Shown one piece after another: positions 34,698 through 43,088 of a DNA stretch of 44,825 bases; position 1 is the first letter of the stretch; every line of letters begins with the position of its first letter. The translations under genes were made by a program, and so were the position numbers. Source of the DNA: an uncultured Sterolibacterium sp. GTDB lineage: Bacteria; Pseudomonadota; Gammaproteobacteria; Burkholderiales; Rhodocyclaceae. Where the stretch lies: contig CAIVDC010000131.1 in assembly GCA_903904605.1 (NCBI GenBank), positions 1 through 44,825 of the forward strand. Direction: 5' to 3'. The notes under the pieces were generated by a model that ran no database searches, had not been told where the DNA came from, and saw only the letters and a program-made list of their open reading frames with translations.

Positions 34698-34720
34698 AAG
34701 TTGTACGCAAAATACTTCTT
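34698..34720. promoter_or_regulatory. NsrR-type operator in the norC promoter
   Basis: AAGTTGTA (34698-34705) and TACTTCTT (34713-34720) share the 8-7-8 layout of the site at 28695-28717, each arm one base off AAGATGTA/TACATCTT. It lies between the FNR box and the norC ATG, over the expected -10 region, where a repressor would block transcription. Confidence 0.6.
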
Positions 34721-34727
34721 AACGTCC

Positions 34728-34741
34728 TTGATCAAAATCAA
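34728..34741 (-). promoter_or_regulatory. Perfect FNR/Dnr/NNR box upstream of norC
   Basis: TTGATCAAAATCAA matches the CRP/FNR-family consensus TTGAT-N4-ATCAA at all ten positions. For a class II promoter the start would fall near 34693, about 33 bases before norC. The activator (Fnr, Dnr or Nnr) is not encoded in the window. The site could also serve the divergent nnrS. Confidence 0.85.
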
Positions 34742-34769
34742 GCGGCGGAAAATGTTCGGGTCCGTCTGT

Positions 34770-34804
34770 CCGGTAAAGCAATAACTTTTGTATTGCTTTA
34801 CCGG
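34770..34804. repeat. Perfect 14-bp inverted repeat between norC and nnrS
   Basis: CCGGTAAAGCAATA (34770-34783) and TATTGCTTTACCGG (34791-34804) are exact complements around a 7-base loop ACTTTTG. It lies between the FNR box and the nnrS start (34856), so it would be at or near the 5' end of nnrS mRNA. It could be a leader hairpin or an operator for a dimeric regulator; it does not match FNR, NsrR or NarL patterns. Confidence 0.7.
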
Positions 34805-34855
34805 TTTGGCGGTGATAGCCTGAAGCCGCATTTAGACTACTTCTTATCTCAGGCC

Positions 34856-36049
34856 ATGCTCCGCTTCGACAGTTCTCCGATCAAAATGCTGGCCCGGGCG
34901 GCGCATCCGCTCTGGCTGGCCGGATTCCGCCCTTTCTTCCTGCTTGCCTGTCTTGCCGGATCGAGCCTGCCGGCGCTCTGGATCCTGATGTTCAATGGCG
35001 TCATGGCCCCGCCCAAGACCTCGTTCACCATGATCCAGTGGCATGCCCACGAGATGTTCTTCGGCTTCGGCTGGGCCGTCCTCGGCGGATTCCTGCTCAC
35101 GGCGACCAAGAACTGGGTTCAGGATCGCGGCTACCATGGCCAGGCATTGATGTTCCTGGTCGCCGCCTGGATCTTCGAGCGCGCGGGGATGTGGTTCGAG
35201 GGCTCCTGGCCGCCTCTGCTCTTTCTCGTTTCGAACAACCTCTTCCTGGTCTCGATCGGCGGCATGCTGATCTGGACGCTGATTCGGCACCGCAAGAACG
35301 ACTCCTACCGCGACAACTATTTCTTCCTCCTGATCATCCCGGCCTTCCTGGTGGCCAAGAACCTGATGCTCGGCGTTGATTACCTGCAGACCGGCTGGCT
35401 CATGGCGCTCGGGCTGTTCCGGGTGGCCTTCCTGGTCATGCTCGAACGAACCCTGAGCCAGTTCATGAAGAATGTCTTTCAGGCGGATATCCTGCGCAAT
35501 GCGTTGCTGGACACGACCATCAAGGGACTCGCCCTCGTTCTGGTCTTCGCCGGATTGATTCCGGCCGCGCTCTCGGGCTGGATCGCGCTGCTCCTCGCCC
35601 TGCTGCTGACCGGCCGCTTCCTTTTCTGGAAGCCGCAGCTGGCCATGCGGCGGCTCGATATCGGCATCATGTATCTGGGCTACCTGGCGATCGTCGCGCA
35701 GTTGCTGATCGACGTGCTTGACCGGTTCGCGCAGCCGGGATGGACCGGTTCCCTGTCGGTCCATGTGTTCACTTTCGGTGCGATGGGCCTGATCATTCCG
35801 GCCATGGTGGTCAGAATCTCGAAGGGCCACACCGGGCGGAAAGTGGTCTTCGACGGCCCGGACAAGATGACGCTCTGGCTCATGATCCTGGCTTTCGTCG
35901 TGCGCATCATCGTCCCGCAGCTTCTTCCCGCCGACTACGGCCTGTGGCTGAGCCTCGCGGCGGCCTGCTGGTTCGCCTGCTTTACGCTGCTCGCCTGGCG
36001 CTATTTCCCGTTTCTATGGCAGGCGCGAATCGACGGCAAGGAGCACTAG
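34856..36049 (+). CDS. nnrS: NnrS, haem/copper membrane protein of NO tolerance
   Basis: From MLRFDSSPIKMLARAAHPLWLAGFRPFF the protein is 397 residues with about 12 helices. Signatures are GFRPFFLLACLAG, HAHEMFFGFGWAVLGGFLLTATKNW (His63, His65, Glu66), FRVAFLVMLERTLSQFMKN and HVFTFGAMGLIIPAMVVRISKGHTGR. These define NnrS, which protects cells from NO and dinitrosyl iron damage. It is divergent from norC and probably shares its FNR-type control. Its 3' end overlaps the convergent membrane gene by 36 bases. Confidence 0.93.
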   Translation: MLRFDSSPIKMLARAAHPLWLAGFRPFFLLACLAGSSLPALWILMFNGVMAPPKTSFTMIQWHAHEMFFGFGWAVLGGFLLTATKNWVQDRGYHGQALMFLVAAWIFERAGMWFEGSWPPLLFLVSNNLFLVSIGGMLIWTLIRHRKNDSYRDNYFFLLIIPAFLVAKNLMLGVDYLQTGWLMALGLFRVAFLVMLERTLSQFMKNVFQADILRNALLDTTIKGLALVLVFAGLIPAALSGWIALLLALLLTGRFLFWKPQLAMRRLDIGIMYLGYLAIVAQLLIDVLDRFAQPGWTGSLSVHVFTFGAMGLIIPAMVVRISKGHTGRKVVFDGPDKMTLWLMILAFVVRIIVPQLLPADYGLWLSLAAACWFACFTLLAWRYFPFLWQARIDGKEH

Positions 36050-37180
36050 GGCGCGCGCTACCACCGCGAGCAGGATCATCAGTCCGGCCGCCGAGAGCCA
36101 CAGGCCCTGGACATGGCCGAACGCCGTGGCCAGGCCGCCGGCGACCAGCAGCGGCGCGTGCGCGCCGCTGTAGCGTCCGAGGCGGCTGCGCAGCTTCTCG
36201 TGCCATGCGCCCTGGCGGCCGGGACGCAGCCATACGGGCAGGAGCTGGATGGCGGCGCCGCTGACCAGGGGCAGCAGAAAGGCCGGGACCAGGCCGATCA
36301 GTGCGTCGCCGCCGTGGAGCATGCCGAGTGCGTGGCCGAGGCCCGCGAGGATCAGGCCGAGCAGACCGAGGCAGGACACGCCCAGGGCGGTGGCGGCGCC
36401 GTGCAGGCGGCCGAGCTGATCGGCATAACTCATGCACCAGCGGCCGCCCATGCGCAGCAACGGCACCAGGAAAAGGAGCGCGCCGATGCTCGCGAGCACG
36501 TTGCTCCAGCCCGCGCCCAGCGCGATCAGGGCGGCGCCGGCAAGGCCGAAACCGAGGTCCTGCCGCAGGCGTGCGGCGGCGAGCTCGTCCCAGCGGCCGG
36601 TGGCGGTGGGCAGCAGCACTTGCAGCGTGCCGATGGCGGTGAGTCCGACGAAGCCGAGCAGGTTGGCGTGCAGGTGAACCAGGCGCAGCGCCGCGCGTTG
36701 CGCCGGCCACAACCAGAGCAGCGGCACGGTGAACAGGGCGGCCAGGAGAAAGCAGAGAGCGGCGACGTACCAGGCCAGGCCCGGATGCGGCGGACCGAGG
36801 CTGCGTCGCGCTTTCAGGACCATCCACAGCAGCACGCTGGCGGCGGCCTTGGCCGCCAGGAGCACGCCGACGATGACCAGCGCGACACTGATCTCCGGCA
36901 GCTGAACCGCCATACTGGCGACCATTGCCAGGCCGCCCAGCCAGGCCAGGAAGGCCTGGTTCTCGACCGAACGCGGCGCACCGTCGCTGCGCGTCAGCAC
37001 CGGGACGAAGTAGACCATGGCCGCGAGGATCAGCGGCATGATGCCCATCGCCAGCACCAGGTGCGCCACCAGCGCGGGCGGCAGCGCAGCGAACAGCCAC
37101 AGCGCCAGGGCGGCGGTCATCATGCCGATGGCATTGGCGGCGAGCAGCGGCAAGCTTGCGGGGGGGCCGTTCGCAAGCAT
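36014..37180 (-). CDS. NnrS-associated 12-helix membrane protein (heme-copper-like)
   Basis: From MLANGPPASLPLLAANAIGM the protein is 388 residues, nearly all hydrophobic helices. A segment LRLVHLHANLLGFVGLTAIGTLQVLLPTATGR (His169 and His171) is the best conserved-looking part and recalls a family seen beside nnrS and nor genes. Further polar residues lie in LRLGR..., WCMSYADQLGRLHG. It starts two bases after the small membrane gene and ends inside nnrS on the other strand. No function is assigned; haem or copper binding by the in-membrane His pair is inference. Confidence 0.7.
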   Translation of the reverse strand: MLANGPPASLPLLAANAIGMMTAALALWLFAALPPALVAHLVLAMGIMPLILAAMVYFVPVLTRSDGAPRSVENQAFLAWLGGLAMVASMAVQLPEISVALVIVGVLLAAKAAASVLLWMVLKARRSLGPPHPGLAWYVAALCFLLAALFTVPLLWLWPAQRAALRLVHLHANLLGFVGLTAIGTLQVLLPTATGRWDELAAARLRQDLGFGLAGAALIALGAGWSNVLASIGALLFLVPLLRMGGRWCMSYADQLGRLHGAATALGVSCLGLLGLILAGLGHALGMLHGGDALIGLVPAFLLPLVSGAAIQLLPVWLRPGRQGAWHEKLRSRLGRYSGAHAPLLVAGGLATAFGHVQGLWLSAAGLMILLAVVARALVLLAVDSRLP

Positions 37181-37182
37181 GG

Positions 37183-37548
37183 TCACCGGCTTGCGCCGCT
37201 GCTTTCGTTCAGCTCGTGATCCCGATGGGTCCTGCCGCGCAGCAGCGTGCCGGCCAAGGCGCTCACGGCGGCGACGGCGATCAGGATGGCGGCGCCGAGC
37301 AGCCAGGGGCGGCCATAAGCGCGGCGCAGGGCGACAAGTTCCCATGCCGTCCAAAGCCAGCTGGCGGCAGCGGCGTAGGCCAGGCCTTGAAGCAGCAGCA
37401 GGCTGCGGCGGCTCTTCAGCAGAAACAGCAGCGGCGCCATCAGACACAGCGTGGCCGGAATCAGCTCGCCCGCGCGCAGGAAGTGGGCCGCGATCAGGGC
37501 GGCGGCGATTGCGTAGAGTGCGATTCTGGCAAACATGGTGACCGCCAT
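37183..37548 (-). CDS. Small four-helix membrane protein of unknown function
   Basis: From MAVTMFARIALYAIAAALIAAHFLRAGELIPATLC the protein is 121 residues with four hydrophobic segments and a basic tail (RGRTHRDHELNESSGASR). AHFLRAGE near residue 20 is the only distinctive motif. It lies between narL (52-base gap) and the 12-helix protein (two-base gap), so it is likely co-transcribed. The start could also be four codons later (MFARIALYA). Function not recognised. Confidence 0.6.
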   Translation of the reverse strand: MAVTMFARIALYAIAAALIAAHFLRAGELIPATLCLMAPLLFLLKSRRSLLLLQGLAYAAAASWLWTAWELVALRRAYGRPWLLGAAILIAVAAVSALAGTLLRGRTHRDHELNESSGASR

Positions 37549-37600
37549 CCTGGCCCTTCCGCCGCGCGGGCGCCTTGATCTGGAACAATTCCGCAAACGG

Positions 37601-38251
37601 CTAGGCGATCCTGTTTTCGACCGCCCACACCGCCGCTTCGACGCGGGAACGGAAGCTCAACTTGCGCAGCAGGTTCTTGACATGGACTTTCACCGTGCCT
37701 TCGGTGATGGCGCAATCGCGCGCGATCAGCTTGTTGCTCTTGCCCTCGGCGAGGCCGCGCAGGATCTCCCGCTCGCGCTCGGTCAGTTCATGCACGCTGC
37801 GGTTCTTCGCCGCCGCCTCGGCGCGCAGCGCCTGCGCCAGCCGTCCGGCCAGTCCTTCGGAAATCACGGTCTGGCCGAACACCGCCTCCTTGATGCGGGC
37901 GAGCAGTTCCTCGGGTTCCATGTCCTTCAGCAGGTAGCCGTCGGCGCCGGCGCGAATCGTCCCGATCAGGTCGTCGGCGGTGTCCGACACCGTCAGCACG
38001 ACCACGCGCGTCTCGGGGTCGAGCGCCTTGATCGCTTCCAGCGTCTTCAGCCCGCCCATGCCTTTCATGTTGAGATCGAGCAGCACCAGGTCGGGTCGGC
38101 GCCGGGTCACTTCGCGCACGCCTTCTTCGCCGCTGGAAGCTTCCGCGACGACCTCCAGCAGCGGTTCCAGGTCGAGCAGCTGGCGCACGCCTTTGCGGAA
38201 CAGCGGGTGGTCGTCGATGATGACGACGGTACTCCTGGCAGTGCTGATCAT
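37601..38251 (-). CDS. narL: NarL, nitrate-responsive LuxR-type response regulator
   Basis: From MISTARSTVVIIDDHPLFRK the protein is 216 residues. The receiver has DD at 13-14, phosphoacceptor D59 in LVLLDLNMKGMGG, and K109 in LLKDMEPEE. A LuxR-type helix-turn-helix follows (LTEREREILRGLAEGKSNKLIARDCAITEGTVKVHVKNLLRKL). Phospho-NarL binds TACYYMT heptamers; such a pair is at 40276-40291. The ATG overlaps the narX stop as ATGA, so the pair is translationally coupled. Confidence 0.95.
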   Translation of the reverse strand: MISTARSTVVIIDDHPLFRKGVRQLLDLEPLLEVVAEASSGEEGVREVTRRRPDLVLLDLNMKGMGGLKTLEAIKALDPETRVVVLTVSDTADDLIGTIRAGADGYLLKDMEPEELLARIKEAVFGQTVISEGLAGRLAQALRAEAAAKNRSVHELTEREREILRGLAEGKSNKLIARDCAITEGTVKVHVKNLLRKLSFRSRVEAAVWAVENRIA

Positions 38252-40137
38252 ATCGCCGTCCCGGTTGCTGCCGCCGCGTCGCCGCTGCCGCCGAGTTCCA
38301 TTTTCGGCTGGAAGGACAGCTCGACGCAAGTTCCACCTTCCGGCCGCGCCGCGATCCTCAGGGTGCCGCCCAAAGTTTCCGCGCGGTCGCGCATGATGCT
38401 GGTGCCGTAATGGTGGTGCACGGGGCCGGACTGACGGACACCGACCCCGTCGTCCTCGATAGAGATCACCATCCGCCCCGCCGCGTTGCGTGTCAGCGTC
38501 ACCCAGGCATGCGGCGTTTGCGCATGATGCTCGACGTTGGACAGCGCCTCGCGGATGATCTGCAGCACGTGCAGTTGTTCGTTGGCTGACAGTTCGATGC
38601 CGGCGAGCGAGTTGCGCACCTCGATGCCCGACAGGCCGCGGCTGCGAAACTCCTCGGCCGCGTCGCGCAGCGCCTGGTCCAGGCCTTTGCCGTCGAAGCG
38701 CAGCCGGAAGGTCGTGAGCAGTTCGCGCAGCTGGCGATAAGCGTTGTTCAGGCCGCTGCGCAATTCATCGACGACGCCTCGCGCCTGTTCCGGGGCCTTG
38801 CCGTCAAGCAGCCGTTTCAGGCGCGCTACCTGGATCTTCAGGTAAGACAGGGACTGCGCCAGGGAGTCGTGCAGCTCGCGCGCGATCACCGTGCGCTCTT
38901 CGAGCAGGGCGACGCGGCGCTCCTGCTGGTTGCGCTCCATGCCGGCCAGCGCCGCGGCGATCTGCCGGCCGACGGCTTCCAGCAATGCCACTTTCCAGGG
39001 CTGCAAATCCTCGCCCGGCGGCACCAGCACCGGCATCGTGCCGAAGTAACGGCCGCCGTCGACCAGCGGCACGCTGAGGATCTCGCCGCCGGGGCGGGAC
39101 GGATCGGGGCGCTGCCGCGTTCCTTCCGTGGCCTGGCAGGCGGCGCAATCGTCCGCGGCGCAGACATCGGGATGCTGCCGGTCGGCGGCGTTTACGGCGA
39201 TCGGAACACCCCGGACCCGGTGGGGATTGACGGCGCAGATCACCTGCGTGGGCAGACCGGTTTCCGCCTCGACCAGCCGCATCACCTGCTCCAGCCGGTC
39301 GGCCGTCAGCGGCCCGGAAGACAGCTGGCGGGCACTGGCATAGAGCAAGGACAGGGCGCGGTTGCTGCGTTCCAGTTCGGCGGTCTGCTGCGCCACCTGC
39401 GCTTCCAGCGTGGCGTACATGCGCGACAGATCCTCGGCCATGAAGTTGAAGGCCTCCGACAGTTCGGCGAATTCGTCGCCGCCGTCGCTCGGCGCGCGCA
39501 CGGAGAAGTCGCCCTTGCGCACCTCGCGCGCGAAGCGCAGCAGATTGGCAAGCGTCGCGTCGAGTTGCTCGTGGAGCATGAAGATCGCGACGAAGATCGT
39601 GATCAGCATCAGGAACAGGCTCACGCCCTGGATGGTTTTCAGGGTCGCGATCTGTCTTTCCAGGGTTTCATCCAGGTGCGCCACGAATTCGTCCACTTCG
39701 CCGACGAAGATCCGGATGCGCGGCAAGGCTTCGGACGAGGCCCCGGGCCGGCCCGCGACGGCCAGCACCAGCGGCCGCAGGCTGCGCTTCCAGTCGGCGT
39801 TTACCCGGGTAAACAGCATCCTCAGCGGATCCCTGGCGTTGGCAGGCAGCGTCGAGGCGATGCTGGAATGGCTGAGGCGCCGGTCGAATTCTTCGACCGC
39901 GCTGCCTACCGCCCGCCGCCGGTCGGCCTCGGAAAGGTGATTGTCGGCAAGGGCCAGCGCGATCGCATAGGACTGCATGCGCAGGGAGCCCGCCACGTTG
40001 ATGGCGCTGGCCTTTCCGGTCGAGCTTTCCGCAAACAGCACCAGGCTGACAAAGGAAACCGTGGCAGCGACCGCCAGTATCGTCATCGAGATGCCGAGCC
40101 GCCCGAGGACCGTCTGATGCGAAAGGATGCGGATCAT
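38248..40137 (-). CDS. narX: NarX, nitrate/nitrite sensor histidine kinase
   Basis: From MIRILSHQTVLGRLG, behind AGGAGAA, the protein is 629 residues. Helix 1 (about 13-37) is followed by the nitrate-binding P-box INVAGSLRMQSYAIAL at 46-61, a periplasmic helical domain, helix 2 (about 170-192) and a HAMP region. A central cysteine cluster (VCAADDCAACQA) comes before the kinase core, where RELHDSLAQSL holds the phosphorylated H423, then N-box LSNVEHHAQ and G-box EDDGVGV. It senses nitrate at the periplasm and phosphorylates NarL. It is divergent from narK1 with a 244-base promoter region. Confidence 0.96.
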   Translation of the reverse strand: MIRILSHQTVLGRLGISMTILAVAATVSFVSLVLFAESSTGKASAINVAGSLRMQSYAIALALADNHLSEADRRRAVGSAVEEFDRRLSHSSIASTLPANARDPLRMLFTRVNADWKRSLRPLVLAVAGRPGASSEALPRIRIFVGEVDEFVAHLDETLERQIATLKTIQGVSLFLMLITIFVAIFMLHEQLDATLANLLRFAREVRKGDFSVRAPSDGGDEFAELSEAFNFMAEDLSRMYATLEAQVAQQTAELERSNRALSLLYASARQLSSGPLTADRLEQVMRLVEAETGLPTQVICAVNPHRVRGVPIAVNAADRQHPDVCAADDCAACQATEGTRQRPDPSRPGGEILSVPLVDGGRYFGTMPVLVPPGEDLQPWKVALLEAVGRQIAAALAGMERNQQERRVALLEERTVIARELHDSLAQSLSYLKIQVARLKRLLDGKAPEQARGVVDELRSGLNNAYRQLRELLTTFRLRFDGKGLDQALRDAAEEFRSRGLSGIEVRNSLAGIELSANEQLHVLQIIREALSNVEHHAQTPHAWVTLTRNAAGRMVISIEDDGVGVRQSGPVHHHYGTSIMRDRAETLGGTLRIAARPEGGTCVELSFQPKMELGGSGDAAAATGTAI

Positions 40138-40275
40138 GCTTGTTCTCCTGCTTCGGTGAGCGCTGGAAGTACCTCTTTGTTCCCGCCGCACGGCTGCCCG
40201 AGGTCCGGCGCCGCGTTCCGCCGTCATGGGCTGAGGAGCGCCGCGGGACGGCGGCCTACCCCCGGCGAAACGCAC

Positions 40276-40291
40276 TACCTCTTAGTGGGTA
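40276..40291. promoter_or_regulatory. NarL-type 7-2-7 heptamer pair upstream of narK1
   Basis: TACCTCT (40276-40282) matches TACYYMT, and GTGGGTA (40285-40291) matches its inverse at six of seven positions, with the 2-base gap typical of NarL/NarP sites. It lies 91 bases before the narK1 ATG. A single TACCTCT at 40170-40176, near narX, may be a second half-site. I saw no convincing FNR box between narX and narK1. Confidence 0.65.
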
Positions 40292-40381
40292 ATCCGGAGA
40301 ATTTCCGGGTCGTCCGGTCTCTTGTGGCCGTGCGGCACGCTGCCTAGACTAACTCAACTCTACTTGAATGGTGATGGCGAA

Positions 40382-41626
40382 ATGGCGGTCGACAGGCGCA
40401 AGGCGATTTCGGTTCTGGTCGTCAGCACGCTCGCCTTCACGGTGTGCTTTGCGATCTGGATGATGTTCGCCGTGATCGGCATCCCGATCAAGAAGATGCT
40501 GGACCTGAACGCCACGCAGTTCGGTCTCCTGACCGCCATGCCGGTGCTGACCGGTTCGCTGGTGCGGGTGCCGCTGGGCATCTGGACCGACCGCTACGGC
40601 GGCCGCATCGTGATGCTCCTGCTGATGCTCTGCTGCGTGCTGCCGATCTGGCTGATCGGCTATGCCACCGCGTTTTGGCAGTTCCTGGTACTGGGCCTGT
40701 TCGTCGGCATGGCCGGCGGTTCCTTTTCGGTCGGCACGCCCTATGTCGCGCGCTGGTTCCCGCGCAACCAGCAGGGCACGGCGATGGGCATTTTCGGTGC
40801 CGGCAACTCCGGCGCCGCGCTGAACAAATTCGTCGCGCCGGCCATCGTCGTCGCGGCCGGCTGGACTCTGGTTCCGCAGGTCTATGCGGCGGCGATGCTG
40901 GTCACCGCCATCGTCTTCTGGCTGGGCAGCGCCAGCAACCCCGCGGACATCGTCAACAAGACCGCCACCTTTCGCGAGCAGCTCGCCGTGCTCAAGGATC
41001 CGCGGGTCTGGAAGTACTGCCAGTTCTACTCCATCGTGTTCGGCGGCTACGTCGCCCTGAGCCTGTGGATGGTGCAGTACTACGTCGGCGAATACGGCTT
41101 CAACATCCAGAACGCCGCTTTCCTTGCCGCCTGCTTTTCGCTGCCCGGCGGCGTGCTGCGGGCGTTCGGCGGCTGGCTGTCGGACAAGCACGGCGCGCAC
41201 GCGGTGACCTGGTGGGTGCTCTGGGTGTCGTGGGTCTGCCTGTTCCTGCTGTCCTTTCCGCAGTCCGACTTCACCATCACCACCACCACCGGCCCGATGA
41301 GTTTCCATGTCGGCCTCTCCGTGTGGCCCTTCACGGTTCTGATGTTCGTCATGGGCGTGGCCTGGGCATTCGGCAAGGCGTCGGTGTTCAAGTACATCGC
41401 AGAGGAGTTCACCGACAACATCGGCGCCGTGTCCGGCGTGGTAGGCCTGGCCGGCGGCCTGGGCGGCTTCTTTCTGCCCATCGTCTTCGGCGCCCTGCTG
41501 GACCTCACCGGGATACGCTCCAGTTGCTTCATGTTCATGTACGGCGTGGTCTGGGTCTCGCTGATCTGGCTGTACCGGACCGCCTACCGCAGCGAAGATG
41601 TGTTGAAGGAGTCCGCACGCGGCTAG
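40382..41626 (+). CDS. narK1: NarK1-type nitrate transporter (NNP family, MFS)
   Basis: From MAVDRRKAISVLVVSTLAFT the protein is 414 residues with 12 helices. It has RVPLGIWTDRYGGR (MFS motif; arginine in helix 2), GGSFSVGTPYVARWFPRNQQGTAMGIFGAGNSGAALNKF (first NNP nitrate signature) and GVVGLAGGLGGFFLPIVFG (second signature). NarK1-type carriers import nitrate with protons. narK2 follows after 31 bases, then narG, in the order common in denitrifiers. The transport mode is family knowledge, not shown here. Confidence 0.92.
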   Translation: MAVDRRKAISVLVVSTLAFTVCFAIWMMFAVIGIPIKKMLDLNATQFGLLTAMPVLTGSLVRVPLGIWTDRYGGRIVMLLLMLCCVLPIWLIGYATAFWQFLVLGLFVGMAGGSFSVGTPYVARWFPRNQQGTAMGIFGAGNSGAALNKFVAPAIVVAAGWTLVPQVYAAAMLVTAIVFWLGSASNPADIVNKTATFREQLAVLKDPRVWKYCQFYSIVFGGYVALSLWMVQYYVGEYGFNIQNAAFLAACFSLPGGVLRAFGGWLSDKHGAHAVTWWVLWVSWVCLFLLSFPQSDFTITTTTGPMSFHVGLSVWPFTVLMFVMGVAWAFGKASVFKYIAEEFTDNIGAVSGVVGLAGGLGGFFLPIVFGALLDLTGIRSSCFMFMYGVVWVSLIWLYRTAYRSEDVLKESARG

Positions 41627-41657
41627 CGCGCGGCAATGATCTGAGGAGAAGGAAATC

Positions 41658-43055
41658 ATGACTACGCATGTTCTGACCAAGTGGGAACCGGAGGACGCCG
41701 CCTTCTGGAACGCGACCGGCAAGGCCGTCGCCAACCGCAACCTCTGGCTGTCGATCCCGGCCTTGCTGCTGGCCTTCGCGGTGTGGATGGTGTGGTCGGT
41801 GGTGGTGGTCAACCTGCCCAACATCGGCTTCAAGTTCAATACCGCCGAACTGTTCTGGCTGGCTTCGCTGCCCGGGCTGTGCGGCGCGACGTTGCGCATC
41901 TTCTATTCCTTCATGGTGCCGATCTTCGGCGGGCGGCGGTGGACGGCGATCTCGACGGCGTTGCTGCTCCTGCCCACGATTGGCATCGGCATCGCCGTGC
42001 AGAATCCGGCCACGCCCTATTCGAGCTTCGTCATCCTGGCGCTCCTGTGCGGCTTCGGCGGCGGCAACTTCGCCTCCTCGATGGCCAACATCAATTTCTT
42101 CTTTCCCAAGGCGCAGAAAGGCATCGCGCTTGGCCTGAATGCCGGCCTGGGCAACCTCGGCGTGTCGGTCGTGCAGTTCGTCGTGCCGCTGGTCATCACC
42201 GCCGGCGTCTTCGGCGCCCTGGGCGGCGAACCGCAGACCTGGAACAATCTGGCCAAGGGCAGCACGGACACCAAGGCCATGTGGCTGCAGAACGCCGGCT
42301 ACATCTGGGTACCGTTCATCGCCCTGACGGCGATTGCCGCCTGGTTCGGCATGAACGATCTGGCCTCAGCCCGCGCCTCTTTTGCCGAACAGGCGGTGAT
42401 CTTCAAGCGCAAGCACAACTGGCTGATGTGCTGGCTGTACCTGGGTACCTTCGGTTCCTTCATCGGCTATTCGGCGGGCTTTCCACTGCTGATCAAGAGC
42501 CAGTTCCCCGGCATCAACGCGCTCTCCTACGCCTTTCTCGGGCCGCTGGTCGGCGCCCTGGTCAGGCCTCTGGGCGGCTGGCTGGCCGACAAGGTGGGTG
42601 GTGCCGCCGTGACCTTCTGGAATTTCATCGCGATGGCAGCGGCGGTGGGCGGGGTGCTGTACTTCCTGCCTTCCGGCCCGTCGGGCGGCAACTTCTTCGG
42701 CTTCCTGGCGATGTTCATGCTGCTCTTCGCCACCTCGGGCATCGGCAACGGCTCGACCTTCCGCATGATCCCGGTGATCTTCATGACCGAGCAGCAGCGC
42801 TTGGCCCGCGGCAAAGGCCCGGAAGCGCAGGAACAGGCGGTCAAGAACGCCAACAAGGAGGCGGCCGCGGTGCTCGGCTTCACCTCGGCGATGGCCGCCT
42901 ACGGCGGCTTCTTCATACCGAAGAGCTACGGCACCTCGATCTCCATGACCGGCGGGCCGGAGGCGGCCCTCTACATGTTCATCTTTTTCTACCTCACCTG
43001 CATCGTCATGACCTGGTGGTACTACTCGCGCAAGAACGCCGAAATGCCCTGCTGA
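41658..43055 (+). CDS. narK2: NarK2-type nitrate/nitrite transporter (NNP family, MFS)
   Basis: The 465-residue protein starts MTTHVLTKWEPEDAAFWNATG behind GAGGAGAAGG. NNP landmarks are SLPGLCGATLRIFYSFMVPIFGGRRW, GFGGGNFASSMANINFFFPKAQKGIALGLNAGLGNLGVSV and a C-terminal GFTSAMAAYGGFFIPKSYG. A polar loop ARGKGPEAQEQAVKNANKEA before it is typical of type II NarK, which exchanges nitrate for nitrite. Together with narK1 it supplies NarG at the cytoplasmic face and exports nitrite. It lies 33 bases before narG. Confidence 0.93.
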   Translation: MTTHVLTKWEPEDAAFWNATGKAVANRNLWLSIPALLLAFAVWMVWSVVVVNLPNIGFKFNTAELFWLASLPGLCGATLRIFYSFMVPIFGGRRWTAISTALLLLPTIGIGIAVQNPATPYSSFVILALLCGFGGGNFASSMANINFFFPKAQKGIALGLNAGLGNLGVSVVQFVVPLVITAGVFGALGGEPQTWNNLAKGSTDTKAMWLQNAGYIWVPFIALTAIAAWFGMNDLASARASFAEQAVIFKRKHNWLMCWLYLGTFGSFIGYSAGFPLLIKSQFPGINALSYAFLGPLVGALVRPLGGWLADKVGGAAVTFWNFIAMAAAVGGVLYFLPSGPSGGNFFGFLAMFMLLFATSGIGNGSTFRMIPVIFMTEQQRLARGKGPEAQEQAVKNANKEAAAVLGFTSAMAAYGGFFIPKSYGTSISMTGGPEAALYMFIFFYLTCIVMTWWYYSRKNAEMPC

Positions 43056-43088
43056 ATCCCGCCCGACACCCATCAAGAGAGCAAAGCC

